A DNA stretch of 64,000 bases from Ceratobasidium sp. AG-K. Taxonomy: Eukaryota > Basidiomycota > Agaricomycetes > Cantharellales > Ceratobasidiaceae. The stretch is from positions 393,001 to 457,000 of the forward strand of contig JAWNGF010000013.1 of assembly GCA_037039685.1 (NCBI GenBank), given 5' to 3'. The translations under genes were made by a program, and so were the position numbers. Numbering within the stretch: the stretch's first letter is position 1; each line of letters opens with the position of its first letter. Below, piece after piece: positions 1 through 12,358 of the stretch. A model generated the notes under the pieces. It was not told where the DNA came from. It worked only from the letters and a program-made list of their open reading frames with translations, and made no database searches.

Positions 1-491
1 CTTGGGTGGGCGGGACTCGCAGAATCGAGGGTAGACAGTGAGGGAAGGAAGTGGGGACAAATGTGGAAAGTAGAGGGAACGTACGAGTACTTGTAGATGC
101 CCGGCTGGTGGTAGCGCCAGGCTCTGGAGAATTACCGTCGGACCCGAAGCCGGCTAAGTATCAGCTCTGCTGCCTTCGCCGGCTTCGACACAAAGCCCCA
201 CCTTGTGAGCCTATTTAATTCGCCACACGAATATACTAACTTACTACAGCTTTTATCCCCACTTGGCGTAACAAACAAGAGACTGGGCGGCTGTGAGTTC
301 AATCACCAAAGTCAGAGTACCTGGCACTCGTTACCCCGTTATTTCAAGTGTTCTACGATATATTAATGAACCGCTTGACTGTACTGCAAGCCGGTCTTAT
401 TATCACTTCAAAACACATTAGAAATACAGTACTGGCCCGTCCACTCAACTGAATGATACCTAGCATCTTTTCACCCTGTGGTAAACCCACA
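1..491. other. Intergenic, downstream of the first regulator gene
   Basis: No gene is supported here. The stretch lies beyond the stop codon of the minus-strand Zn2Cys6 gene and should hold its 3' untranslated region. I saw no clear polyadenylation signal, repeat or RNA gene. Confidence 0.5.
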
Positions 492-2730
492 TTACTCAAG
501 GGGCACCATCGCCTCTCTCGATGCCACATAATCCACCCATCTTACGGGACGTCCATTGGCTCCTGCACCATGCCATAAGTGATCAAGCACAGACTTGAAG
601 TCTACTGCTTTGAACAGCCACCGAGGGGCGCCCTCGGGACCGATAAACGAATTTCGCAGTTCAGCGCGATGCTTTTCGCGTGGAGTGCAAATCGATGCCT
701 ACAACGTATGAGTTAAATGCGGAGGGTTGATTCATGGAGGCACATACCATAAGGCTAGGCACAAAATAATGCGATCGGGTACCTCCGTCCAATTGTAAGG
801 TCCTGAGCAGTTGTAGAATTTGCTTCGTCGAGGCCTGGACGCGCGGCTCATCACTTGCAAACCCGCACATTGTCTGCAAAAGCATCAGAATCTATTGTTG
901 ATCGAGAGAAGGGTTTAGTCCGCACCATGTACAAGTAAATCAACGTCCCGTGCCTCCATCCTTCTTGAATCGCCATCCTCGTTACGCTATGCCATGCCTC
1001 CTTGCCTTCGGCCTTGGTGATGATTGTAGGTCTCCACCCCCAAATGGCCTCTTCCAAGGGTTTCCAGGCGTCAGGAGGCGCAGACCCCACAGGATGCTCG
1101 ACTAGCCAGGAGTTAATTTTGACAATCACCACTACCAATGCGGGTGGAGCACCATGGACCCATTCAATTGGATGGACGTTATCACACCATTCAGTAGGCT
1201 CCGTTGGACACAAAGGTGGACATGAAGTGTCGTAAGTTATGAGAGGCGGGATGCCAAGTGTGAGGGATGCTATGGTGTCTAGAAAGGCGTATCGGCATAG
1301 TTCGTGAACCGGCGAGGCCATTGTGTGGGCGAGAGACAAGGCAGGGGCGTTCCGAGTCAAACAGTTAGACTGGCGCGCCCAGAGGTTTGGATCCGAGATT
1401 GCAACCCGTAGAAATGTTGGAGCAAGCTTCTTGAGCAGAGCGTAACCTGCGCTAGTGTTTGAAGTCAAAAAGTTAAGAAAAACTAACTAGTTGCCAAGGC
1501 ACTGGTCAACCTCGATAACGTTACTCAAACGATCGTCTCACCTCCAACCCTCCATTCAAGGAATTGATCAACCCGGAGAGGGTAAACTCCTGTGAAGTCG
1601 CGACGCACACTTGCTCGTCTAACTTTCTCAAGCAGCTGGTGAGGAATTTGAGGTCGGCGCGCTTCCCGTCCCGCATCAATGTTTGGAAGATACGCGCACC
1701 AAGGTACATCGCCCAATGTGTGAGACTCGATGATTGGAGGCGAATGATTATTTTTTTGCGAACAAACTCGAGTCGAATGGGATTCGGTTTGAGGAATAAA
1801 AATTCGAAAAGCGGCTCATCTATATGAGGTTCATTGGTAAGATAGCAAGGTGTGGAATCAATGAAAACCAGACGCACATTGAGAGAGAATGAAATCAATA
1901 ATTTTCCCAGAGTGCATGGTGTCCGGAGATATTTGTGCAGGTAGAGTAAATAGAGCCATTGGATTGTAGAAACCAGAACCAGGAAAGGTGCTTCGAGGGG
2001 AGAGGAACGTAGTTTCTGCACGGGCGGTGGCGTCGGACCGAAGTTGTTCAGAATCAGATTCGGCGGAAGGTTGTGGTGGAAGGAGAGGTCCAAATACAGG
2101 TAGGGAATGGCGAGGCGATGGAGGTAGGGGAGTCCCTTGAGGTGAGGGGGGCGGAGAGAGCAGGTAGGATATTGCCGTTCGCACACGGCTAGGACCCGCC
2201 TGTGGTTGTGTAGATGCTCTCGGCGCCTGGAACGATTGATGGTAGGCTGCCTACGCGTATTCATGTCAATAAACCCCAGTCATACCGCACAAATAACCGT
2301 GCGCCGGGAGAACTTACTGGAGGAGCCGAAGGCAAATCTACCCCAGGAGGGCTTGATTGCTCTCTCGACTCTGACCGCCTAGCTGTCGTTCTGTCAGAGA
2401 CATCTCTATACCCCCAAGGACTAGTAGCCTGGTTCCTTTGCTTTCTCGAGCTGGGCGCTCTTCCTGACGGGGTATCCTGCCTAGAGGATGTCCGCTTTGG
2501 CGAGCTTGTCGCGTCTGGTATGGGAATATGGTCGTATCCCAGGCACCTGAATCCCCCAGCAGCACACCTATCACAGATTGGTCGAACCTTGTCACATTTC
2601 TTCCGCCTGTTGATTGAACGCAATCGGGGATCACTTGAGTTTTAGACCTTGTGTGGCTTAAGGTCATATAAACCCACCTTTGCCGGCAAGTTAAACAGCT
2701 TGAAGGAAGAGGGCCGGGTGTATGTTTCAT
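492..2730 (-). CDS. Zn(II)2Cys6 fungal transcription factor, copy A
   Basis: Probable nuclear DNA-binding regulator; its targets are unknown. I model seven exons (2730-2678, 2606-2318, 2226-1878, 1819-1542, 1486-926, 873-748, 698-492), giving 620 residues in one frame. The zinc cluster is at the N-terminus: Cys12, 15, 22, 29, 32 and 39 with spacing CX2CX6CX6CX2CX6C, split by an intron after CRQR. A Ser/Pro-rich linker follows, then an all-helical region typical of the fungal-specific transcription factor domain, with WAMYLGARIF, MCGFASDEPRVQ and a C-terminal LDHLWHGAG. Copy B (6.6-8.4 kb) and the pseudogene at 61.8 kb share the same motif order. No defect was found. The start was chosen because it places the CLTC motif immediately downstream of a short N-terminus, as in copy B. 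Confidence 0.85.
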
Positions 2731-4255
2731 GGGTGCGGAGGTTAGGAGCTAAGGATACAAGCGTATATCGAGAGCATTATAGAGCGTTCGGTGCGTAGGC
2801 TCCGCGCGAGACGCCCAGCTGTTCATGACGTAAGATTAGATTACTACATTCACTCGGTGGCCGGTGGCCGGTGCAACCACCGCTCAGGGACCAAATCACT
2901 AAGCAGAGGAGTCGCTTGGCGCTTATGCACCGACGGATTTTGGCTTGGATAATTCGAAATCTTGTTGCCTGTCATGACTCTGGACTGCAATAGTCTCCAC
3001 AAGTATAACATATTTATACAAAATCCAGCCAAAATCAAAAGCCATGTAAGCACATTGTGCGCATATATGCTGCATTAGTGGTGAGATGGCATTGATCATC
3101 AGAAATCATACGGTTGGAGTTTACAAGAGAATTCTTGGGGTCGAGGGTAGGAATCCTTTGATTTGCCCAACGATCGCGATGATGTGTATGAGTTTAGATC
3201 CTGGTTGCAGTTATCGAGTCTGTCAACCAGTAGTGTGGGCAGCGCTGCCGGCTTGACTATTTCGTGTGGACGCGCATACGTTGTAACAGAAGGACAAATT
3301 GCTCTCGACCGTTAGCTCGACACTCTTTTGCGTGATACTAAATTGTGAAGGCTTGTGTCTCATTTATAGGAATCTAATGATAATTTCAGCGTGCTCGTCC
3401 GGAGTCGTATGGCCTTGCACGACCCCTAGGAGAGGTTAAACTCAGCAACATCGGTGCCCGCGCCGGATCATAAAACAGAAAGCAGAACCGGATAGATATC
3501 TCTCTTCCAACAAACCCGGCTGACTGGTCCTGGGTTGGGGGTTAGCTTACAAAAACCCGCGCCCCGTAGTTTGCACATTCTGTTACCTAGGGAAGGTTCC
3601 TCGTTTTCAATGGCATGCCAGCGAAATCACATTTGAGAACTCCAAGTCTTTAAACAGACCAACAGAAACTATCCCATTGTCCCTCTTATGCCTGTTCTTT
3701 ATGGTATATCGTCCGGGATTCGTCCCAACCCGTCTTCTCACTCTCGCTCAAACGCTAACTTAGGCATGTCTTCCGCAACTAGTCGACGACGCAAAATATG
3801 CATAAGAGGTCGGCAAATTGAGCACATGATTCTCGTCGCGGTTCGGTACTCAACTGTGGTACTGTGCTCGCACCCAAAGCCTCAAGCCGAACTAGCGCCA
3901 GTGCTTCGGCTTCCAAATCTTAGCAAGGCTAGGCGTGTGAAATAGTTGGAAGCGGCGGTGTTGATTGACAAATGGCAGCGTCTGTGAGCCACCTGAGCGC
4001 TTGAGCGTTAGTTCCTCGGCTAGTGCTCACCGTTCGTGAACATCTGCTCTGTTACAAGTTACCGTTACAGAGTGCTTCTTTACTACTTTCTGATTCGCCC
4101 CACCTCCGTGTTCCGTACTCGTTCCGTAACGTCATATTGCCAAACTCAAGACCCGCCATGTCCTTGTAGGACCGCGAATTCGTAGTCATCTTGACCTGCT
4201 GGTTAATTTTCGAACTCCTGTGAAGCTATCTGAATACTTGAACCACGACCTTGTC
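2731..4255. other. Intergenic between divergent genes
   Basis: This stretch lies between the starts of the minus-strand regulator and the plus-strand ABC remnant, so it should contain both promoters. Short open frames are present but none resembles a known protein or has convincing splice structure. No repeat stood out. Confidence 0.4.
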
Positions 4256-6062
4256 ATGGAGCAAATGATCCTTGACGACCCTTCCCCTCACTACGATTCA
4301 TCTCAATCCGCACTTTTTGTCCCATTTATCTGCGGACTTGTTTCTGGTACCATTCTTCTCACACAGTACTATCTTCGTGATCTTGATCTACAACGAACCA
4401 TCTCTACTGGCACTGTTCGACAAAAGGGCCTGACGTCTGGTGGATTTCCCCTCGTTCAGCGTCACAAACTTCCTACCACGCAACACGTCAGTATCTGGAA
4501 GGTCCTTAGGTTGGTTACGTGCTTGCTGCTCTTGACACTCGCAGTAGTTGGAGTTGCCTTGGCCGATCCATGCGCCGCCAAGTACAAACCCAACCCCGGC
4601 AACCTCGAAGCCACGGGACTGAAACACGGGCCCAAACACCCCAAGCACCATCGCAATCGTTCGAATCTGTGTCTCAGTAGATCCCAGTCTGCTCATCTCA
4701 CTCTCGTCTTCTTTCACGCACGTATCAATTTTATTCTCTTTCTAATGTAGGATTAACGCGCTCTTCGCTTTTCCCACGAACAGACATACACAGCCCTCCT
4801 TGCACTTCTCGCTGTTACCCTCGCATCCGATTTTTCCGACACATGTCACTCGCACCTCACGCCACTTCTTCTCATCGCGTTGTGTATAGACATATTAACT
4901 ATTTCCACCTCATCGACACATCCAGTACTCGCCTGGATCCAAATCGCTTTGCTCGCATTTTCGTCTCTTCTCATCCCACTCTTGCTCCTTCGCTTTGCCA
5001 ATTCAATCAAATATAAGGACCCACCACCAGCATGGCCAAGTACTGGTCGACTAGTTGTTCAAAATTTAACCGCCCGTTATACTGAGCGTGAGCCTCCAGT
5101 CCTCGAAAATATCTCATTCCGAGTCGAATCAGGTGAGTGTGTAGGAGTGGTAGGAAAGATTGGTTGTAAGTTGGCCTCCAAGGATGATGTGGCGTGATGG
5201 AGGATGATTTTGTCTATTACTGGAAGGTGGCAAGGATGCTCTTTGGATGGCGCTGTTGGGATCAATTTGGACAGAGGGCAATGTGTTTTACGAGTAAGCA
5301 TACTCTTTTCTTCGACAGATTATAATTAATACTTGGGTTTTAGCGGATTGTCCACACACACACTCAATCCGTCGACACTCCCTTTCCATATCGCGCTTAT
5401 CTCCGGGTCCGAAATCCCCGGGCATCGAAGGACGACCATACGGCAAGCACTAGATCCCCAAACGAGATACGATGACGCAGTCTTGAAAGAGGCTTTGGAA
5501 AAAGCTGCAGTCGGACTAGATGGATTCGAGATCGGCTTGAGTGAATCGGTGCGTGGGTTGGGTGTAAGGAACCGATGGGGCGTTGAGTTAGCACGCACGA
5601 TCGTGAGGTACGTCGTACCCACTCGAAATAATGGTCTTTTTATAACCCGATTGACAGGAAGAGCAAAGTTATAATTGTGGATGAAACCTTGATGTCAACA
5701 CGTCCGTCCTCTGTTTTTCTTTACCCGCGCCGTTCCTCACATATTATCTTGCAGATTTTTCCCCGGACCCCAAATTTTACTTTTGCCTTCGCAAGGCTCT
5801 GCCCACCTCGACAATTTTGATAGTAACCAACAATTTGCAGAATATCTGTGTTGGGGTGGATAAGGTTGGTCCCTATCAAGTCTCACTTTGGGAACAAACT
5901 GAGACCTGCGCGGTGTAGATCCTAGTTCTCAACGCAGGAAGCGTATCAGAGTACGACATGCCCAGGATATTACTAAAAAAGCAAGGCGGAGCTTTCAGGT
6001 CGCTAGTGGATGATTGCGAGGAAGATATTAAGACGCGAGTGTATCAAACCTTTTGTGCTTGA
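4256..6062 (+). pseudogene. Degenerate ABCC/MRP-type transporter: N-terminal membrane region joined to NBD2
   Basis: The first part (4256 to about 4560, then from about 4784) encodes several hydrophobic segments like an MRP N-terminal membrane domain. The reading frame then passes directly into an ABCC nucleotide-binding domain near 5030 (LVVQNLTARYTEREPPVL). NBD1 and the two core membrane domains are missing. Splicing at plausible sites keeps the ATPase frame open, but the active-site motifs are altered. Walker A reads GKIGCGKD, with Asp where Ser/Thr is needed. The LSxGQ signature reads LGVRN. Walker B is retained (KVIIVDE). The switch His is replaced, reading IVTNNLQNIC. A normal C-terminal tail follows (ILVLNAGSVSEYD). 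A transporter this short and mutated is unlikely to pump. Either it is a pseudogene with its splicing still readable, or it is a catalytically dead protein. Exon limits between Walker B and the tail are uncertain. Confidence 0.75.
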
Positions 6063-6618
6063 ATGGGATTAGCTGTTTAATGTGAATTCAGAAACGTTTT
6101 TATGGGGTTGGCTCTTGGAATAACGTCTACCTAGCCAGTGATGATCTTAGGCGCGTCGGATTCGAATATATGCTTATTCATGGGCGAATAAAGATTATAA
6201 CGGCGATGCTCATTGCGTCATTGCCGTGGCCACGGCAAAAGACAATCATCAGCGTTTTTCGGCATGTTGTTGTGGATGAAATTGTCTCAATCAAGTTATC
6301 CTAGTGAGCTGGTTCAAATAAGAACTGGATAAGCCAACAAACATGCCGGGGAATTGGGACCTGAATTGACTGGGCTGCGATCCGGTGTACGGCGCACGTG
6401 TAGGTTACACGTTACAATAGTGAACGGGATATTATTCGACAACCAAATAGATAAGTTAGTAACCAACCAGACATCTCTGAACTAAAGCTACAAATCAATA
6501 GCAGAACGAAAGAATAAACAAGTAGCCCTATTTAATACTGCAACTCTGCGCGGGCAAACTTCTAGAGTTCAAAGCCCCGCCGCAATAAACCGCTGCCTGC
6601 CCCAACTCAATAATTTAT
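6063..6618. other. Intergenic, AT-rich
   Basis: Convergent 3' ends of the ABC remnant and regulator copy B meet here. I see no gene, repeat or RNA. Confidence 0.45.
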
Positions 6619-8410
6619 TCACTCACTCACAGGCAATACAGCCCTTCTGCTGGACACATAGTTGTCCCAGGTTGTCGCCCGCCCGTCTCTCGCCACGCCG
6701 TGCCACAAGTGTCCCAATACACTCGTAAAATCTGCGCTCCGGAGAATCCACATCCGCGTCGCGCGCAACGACGACAATTGGCGCTCAATGACCTCTCGTT
6801 GAGGCTCTTGGCGCGCACATGCACCGGCCTATTACAATATTAGCTAGAGCTGAGGAAAAGGTAGAGAAACTTGCGAGTAAACATGGAACAAATAAATGTC
6901 GATCAAACGATTCACGGTGCTTTACGACGTTGACAAGTTGTACAATCTGGTTCACCGACGACTCGACACGCGGATCCGCAGAATTTACACCGCACACACC
7001 CTATCCGCAAGTCAACTACGGACTGTCAAATTGTAACACAGGACGCACCATGTAGAGGTAAATCAACATGGCATGGCGCCAACTTTCATGCACTGCCAGC
7101 CGCGCCACACTGTCTCTGGACTCGTCGGATGTGTCGGCTGTGGGCGCCCACGTCAACAGCTCGCGTTCGATATCTTGCCACTTGTCACCCGTCCCGTTTT
7201 CGGACTTGACACACCAGGTGGATCGAAGCATATTGATCCTTGCAAGGTGAAAAATGAACCCATCGGGGCAGCCGTATAGCCACTCGAGTGGAAACTCGGG
7301 TTTTGTAAGTGGTTCATTGAGCTGGGTGTCGTACCGTAAGAGCGGAGCCGTGCCAAGTGCCATGGCTGCGATGTTATCCAACCAAACAAAGCTGCCGATT
7401 TCCGAAGAGGATCGACAGATGGCGCGTGGGAGGGAGATGGTTCCGCGTCGGGTCCAGAGTTCAGGGTAATGGTAAGCTACGCGGATGAGTACAGGGGTCG
7501 CTTTGCGCATAAGTGAGTATCCCGCCGCATTATCGGAGGCGATAAACTTGAACCCTACGAGCTACATTACTGTTAGAAGGGTCAAAGCAAGGATGCGGTG
7601 GGCTTACGTCGAGAGTCCCAGCGAGCCTGCCTTCAGCCAACGTGATATCTGACCTCTCGTCTGGCGTGGCGCAGATTTGCCCATCGAGTCGATCAATCAA
7701 GCTCGTATAGAGATTCCAATTCGTCTCGTCGAAATTGTCGAACATGGCTTGGAATATTCGGGCCCCGAGGAACATGGCCGAAAACGAGATCATAGAGCGA
7801 CGGAGCCGGGTGATGAGGCCTTGCCGAACATAGGTGGTCGCCATTGGAGGAGAGCGAAATGAGATTCGGTCAATGAGGCGCATGTCTAGTACAAGGTCAG
7901 TTGCGTTGAGCCATGAATGAAATGCTTACATTGACTAAGGATGAATGGGAGGGTGTTACTAAAGAGTCGGGGGTCTGGCGCGAGCGTCCTAGGGATGCTC
8001 GGCGGCCGTGCGATTGGCATGTACGAGGCAACCCTCTGTCGCGCTTGTTCTAAACAACATAAGCCACGCCCGAGCCCACCGCAACCGGACATACCTGGAG
8101 ATATCCAACTTGGCGTAGACACAATAGCCGAAACCGCTCTCCTCATTGGAGCAAACTCATCGTCCGACCGAATATTATTTACCCTGGGCCAACTCGCCGC
8201 AGACGGTGGAGAGACGATGTACTCGGCGCTCGGCCCTGCGCAAAATTGACCGTCTCGGATGCAGGTGTTGCATATTGGTTGGGCTCCATCGCATGTTTTC
8301 TTTCTACGCCGAGGTTGAGGGGTGACGAATTTGATGTTAGATGAATGGCATGCGAACGAGTGCACGTACCGTTTTACGCAGTTTGCGCAGCTAACCGATT
8401 CGACTTGCAT
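6619..8410 (-). CDS. Zn(II)2Cys6 fungal transcription factor, copy B
   Basis: Probable nuclear regulator with unknown targets and the same architecture as copy A. The model has six exons (8410-8370, 8303-7930, 7885-7608, 7561-7049, 7000-6875, 6828-6619) and 513 residues. The zinc cluster is Cys8, 11, 18, 25, 28 and 35 (CX2CX6CX6CX2CX6C), interrupted by an intron after CVKR. Later motifs match copy A: FSAMFLGARIFQAM, a YLYM splice point, VNSADPRVESS and C-terminal VLGHLWHGVA. The last intron (6874-6829) needs a GC donor (GCAAGT) to join LL to AGACARQEP in frame. A 45-nt stretch inside exon 2 begins gtatgt and ends ttgtttag, so it could be an optional in-frame intron. The two intact copies are head-to-tail on the minus strand with the ABC remnant between them. 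Confidence 0.84.
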
Positions 8411-11400
8411 GCGACGCTCTGAGTACTACCTTGATTAAATTGATTAGCTGAGCTCTAAAGTACCCGCACGTCTAATTAGGTGTATGATGGTGATCAGCGT
8501 AGTTCCGGAAAAGTCCAAGGGTAGCAGCAAGATTGATATGAGGTCACGAGCAATGAGTTCGCGAATTATTATCAGCCCAAATATGTCGACAAAATGGACG
8601 GGAGCAACGTAGTGGTCGAAGTATGAGGCTAAGCGTGCTGACGGGCATCAGGTGGTGGTCGTCAGAGCAAGCACGTCGGTTATGTCATCTTCCGTCAGAC
8701 CGAAGGCGGGAACACTGCCACTAGGGATGGTGTCATCCAGAAATAGAAAATATACAGGCTGTTCAAGTTCTAGCACACTCCAGCTATACCTCTAGACGAT
8801 TCATTGTCCATGTGCCCTTAGAAACTACCAGCATATCCACGTATCTAAGTAAAAGCTGCATCCGTTGACCAGACCTTGCTAAGCTCTCCCTTTCAAACTA
8901 TCTAAGGGTATTTAAATCCAAGAAATCAACTAAAACTCAAATATAACAAGCGTTAGCACATGTACTCTTAGATTCACCCCTCTGCGAGTGCCATCAAATG
9001 ATGCAAGTGTAGTCGCCTTAGGATCCCTTGCTTTTTGGATTGGAAGCGGAGCATATCTATTCGCTCGCCGACAGGAATAACATTTTGGATGGAACGACAC
9101 CTCTGTAGACCCTAAAATCTGCTTAACCGTGTTCTACTGTTCTGGCGGAAACAAAGAAGAAACGTCGGTGAGGATTGTTGGGGCAAAGTTGACGACACTA
9201 GCTCATACAGTAAACTAGAACCGATGCACGCTTGATTTTGGAGGATTTGACATTTCTCTAGTTGGTATAGTATTGCGCGGGAACTAGAGGTTAAATTGCA
9301 GCATTTGAGACTAGGAGGATGTGGCCTCCAACGGCCTCAACCGTTCTGTTTGCTACACTAGGGGCACCTCCCTTTGGCTTTGTCAGCCCTGCTTTTGAAA
9401 CCGAACTCTGCACTTCCGGCTTGAACCACGCTAGAAACTGTGGCACGGAGCTCCCTTGTTCTCTCAGCGTGATCCGCCTAGCATCGCGAGCATTAATGCT
9501 GACGGGACCTGACCAACAGGGGATCCATACATTGGTCAGATTCAATGGTCACGGCAGTACGCAAGTGGCTGCCGACTTGAAAGCGAATGGCGCCCCGTAT
9601 TTGGAGAAAAAAATCGAGTGGTACATGTCGTTTCTAGCCATTATTCAGAGCTGAGTTGAGGTCACAAGCGAAACTATTTGCTGGCCTCACACAAGAGAGC
9701 AGTAACCGTGCCACATCCTAGTGAATCGATAGATATCAGTTATGTATTGTTCGAAGGGACAGAATCGCAGTATCTACGCCAGAATACCGAACCCCTCCTC
9801 CTCTTCCAAAGTCTCATCATCTTGGACCCCTGGGGTCGTTCGTGGCTGGTACCGGTGACAGGTTTTATGAGGCTGCGTGTACTCTGCTCCGACAGTGACC
9901 AGCCTCATACCCTATGTGAACGAGGAAAAGGCGAGATGTAAGGAACACATTAAGAGAAGGAAACAACATCCTGCAACCGATCAAGATGATCCAACACCCA
10001 AGAGTAGTTTTCCTTACCAGATAATGAGAATTTGACACTGCAAGTCAACCTCCTATGCTCTACTTTTCAGTCCAATAGTCCTCTCCTGGCACCAACGACA
10101 TAAATGCAAGCATCAGACAGACATTCCAGCCCATACGGGTACCTTCGCCTCGCCGGGGTCCAGGCAGATTCGGAGAATGCACTGCCGCAGCGTGCAAAAC
10201 GGCAGCCAATTCCTTGCATGGATGGCGAGATTTATTTCTCGGCAAGAGGTTGGGAGTGCATGTATGCGCCTTGACTCGCTCAAGTTGGGCATGCAGTGGG
10301 TTCTGGTTGCTACTAAAAGGTTATCAAGTCAATTACCAAGAGTCCGAGAGGTTCATTATTGAGAAATAGTATACCTAGCTTGGCGTAGGTGAGGCGTTGG
10401 GGAAATGTTTTATTCCGCGGTAATGCGAGAGTGGTTGCTGGCATGTTTTCAAGCTCGCCCGGATTAGTTGTTTGATATCATGATCAATGAGAGCGGTCCA
10501 GGTCACTGCATAGGATAGAGGGCTGTTCGTGCGCCGACGAGGTAACAAGTGGCCTTTGTAATCTTATAGTAGCGATGAGCCTAGCTTTCGTCCGTATACC
10601 AGCTGAAACTGTATGTTGAAACCCAGCCTTTTGCTGGCTGTGCAAGCGGGCATCACCCATAGACAAAGAGCGGCCCAGCCAGGATGCCTCTCCGCCATAT
10701 AATCCGACCCTGTCAAGTGGAGCGCACCCCTTTTCACTACTGTTCTGCCAATGCCAGAACGGCTTACACAGACCTGCGTACCGGGACAAGGGCAGTGGAA
10801 CAGAGCCTAGAGCAACCGTACTTGTCGGGATGTAAAAAGTTGTTCGAAATGCAAGATACCGCTTGACTATCACGGCAGCGACACCCACCACAATCTCTTC
10901 AACCAAAATATTCAAATCTAGAAGGGTTTTCACCCGAAGCCCACCAGAGTGCAAACACCAGTTCCAAGACCTCAAGGCTGGATCCGGGCTCTGAGTGTTG
11001 GCCTCGAGCTCAAACATTTTGGGGGTATCACTCGAGATATTATTGGACTCAATTGCGAGACCGGTAGATTTGCTAACTTTCGGAATCTAGCACGAAACGG
11101 CGGGTGTATGCTGTTCTGTTGACCCATTTACGAGCTTCGGAATTCGGGAATATCTATTTCAGCATTTGGGTACGCTACATTTTGTAGTACGATACCTTCA
11201 CCCAGACTAGCTTTGGCGTTGCCATCACTGATACTACCCGTCTGTTGGCACTTGCACGCTCTGCGATTATATTACCTACTATCTTTGAAACCGGCTATAC
11301 TCTACCCCTATGACAGTTTTTCTATGTGATCTTCGTACTAGAAGAAAACCCCCAAAGCTCGTACGATGTTTTCCCTCTTTGAGCCGTTGAGACTCTTTGC

Positions 11401-12345
11401 ACTCACGTCTGATCGGAAATACACTTCCAGGAGCCCGATGGACTTCGGAAGCTGGCCCACAATCCCAAAACGCTCTGCTGTGTCTCGATAGTTTGTAAAA
11501 GCTATTCTAGGCCTTTGTGACGCACTTTTGAGCCCAACAACACCTTCCTCTCAACAAAGTTCTCGTATCCTGTCGCAAACGCCAATGTGAGCCACCCAGC
11601 TCTTTGACCTCCATCTTGAGCACTCACAAGCGCATGCAAAAGTGGTTCTACAAGTTCATTCAAAGATTCCGTAGCAAACCCGTGGTAATAAAGGGGCAAT
11701 GCATTGCGACACGGCGCCGTCGCATGAATATTAATGCATGGTCACACTACTCCCCAACAGATCCGACTTGGAGTGTACGGAAAATGTACGGCGATGGGAG
11801 AGCTATTACCAGCTACTACAGCGTCTATGCACACTCAAATTGAAACCCGATGATCGACCGGACGTGTCACCCCACTACTCTATCGTCGTCGATCTGTCGC
11901 GGCCGTTTATTTCACTCACCGATAGATTGGTTTGGGCCAATATAGCTCACAAAGAGAGTCGGGCCTGTGTAAAGCCCGAAAACAGGGGTGTGGATCGACG
12001 AGAATGGTGATCGTCGCGCACGTGATTACGTGAGCTTTGCTGACGTCGTGGTCGGTCCCGGCGGGTGGTCTGGACTGGAATCAATGAAATGGATTGATTT
12101 TATTTTCTAAACATCTCCCCGTCGGAGGATCTCCAGTCAGGGCACGCAGACCAGCGCTCGAGGAAAACTAAGAGACGGTGGAGCCAAGGGCCGCAGCACT
12201 TGGCAACGCGTGTCCGCAAAGTGGATAATACAAGGGTATTAGCCTCGGGTGCTTTTGGTGGCACTCGGAGGGAGTGGAAATATCGCGTCTTTATGTTGAG
12301 TTTCCGAGTAGCCATACAAGCAAAATAGCAGACACATTAAAGCAG
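8411..12345. other. Gene-poor stretch of 3.9 kb
   Basis: Several open frames of 60-177 codons occur, for example 9319-9654 (+), 10484-11017 (-) and 11738-12010 (+). None shows a recognisable motif or a supporting exon structure, so I do not call genes here. The right edge should contain the MAPKK promoter. Confidence 0.4.
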
Positions 12346-12357
12346 ATGAAGTGGTGA
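12346..12357 (+). promoter_or_regulatory. Three-codon upstream ORF abutting the MAPKK start
   Basis: The sequence ATG AAG TGG TGA ends one base before the main ATG at 12359. If transcription starts upstream, ribosomes would have to bypass or reinitiate after this mini-frame. A regulatory effect is inference only; the arrangement itself is directly visible. Confidence 0.4.
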
Positions 12358-12358
12358 A

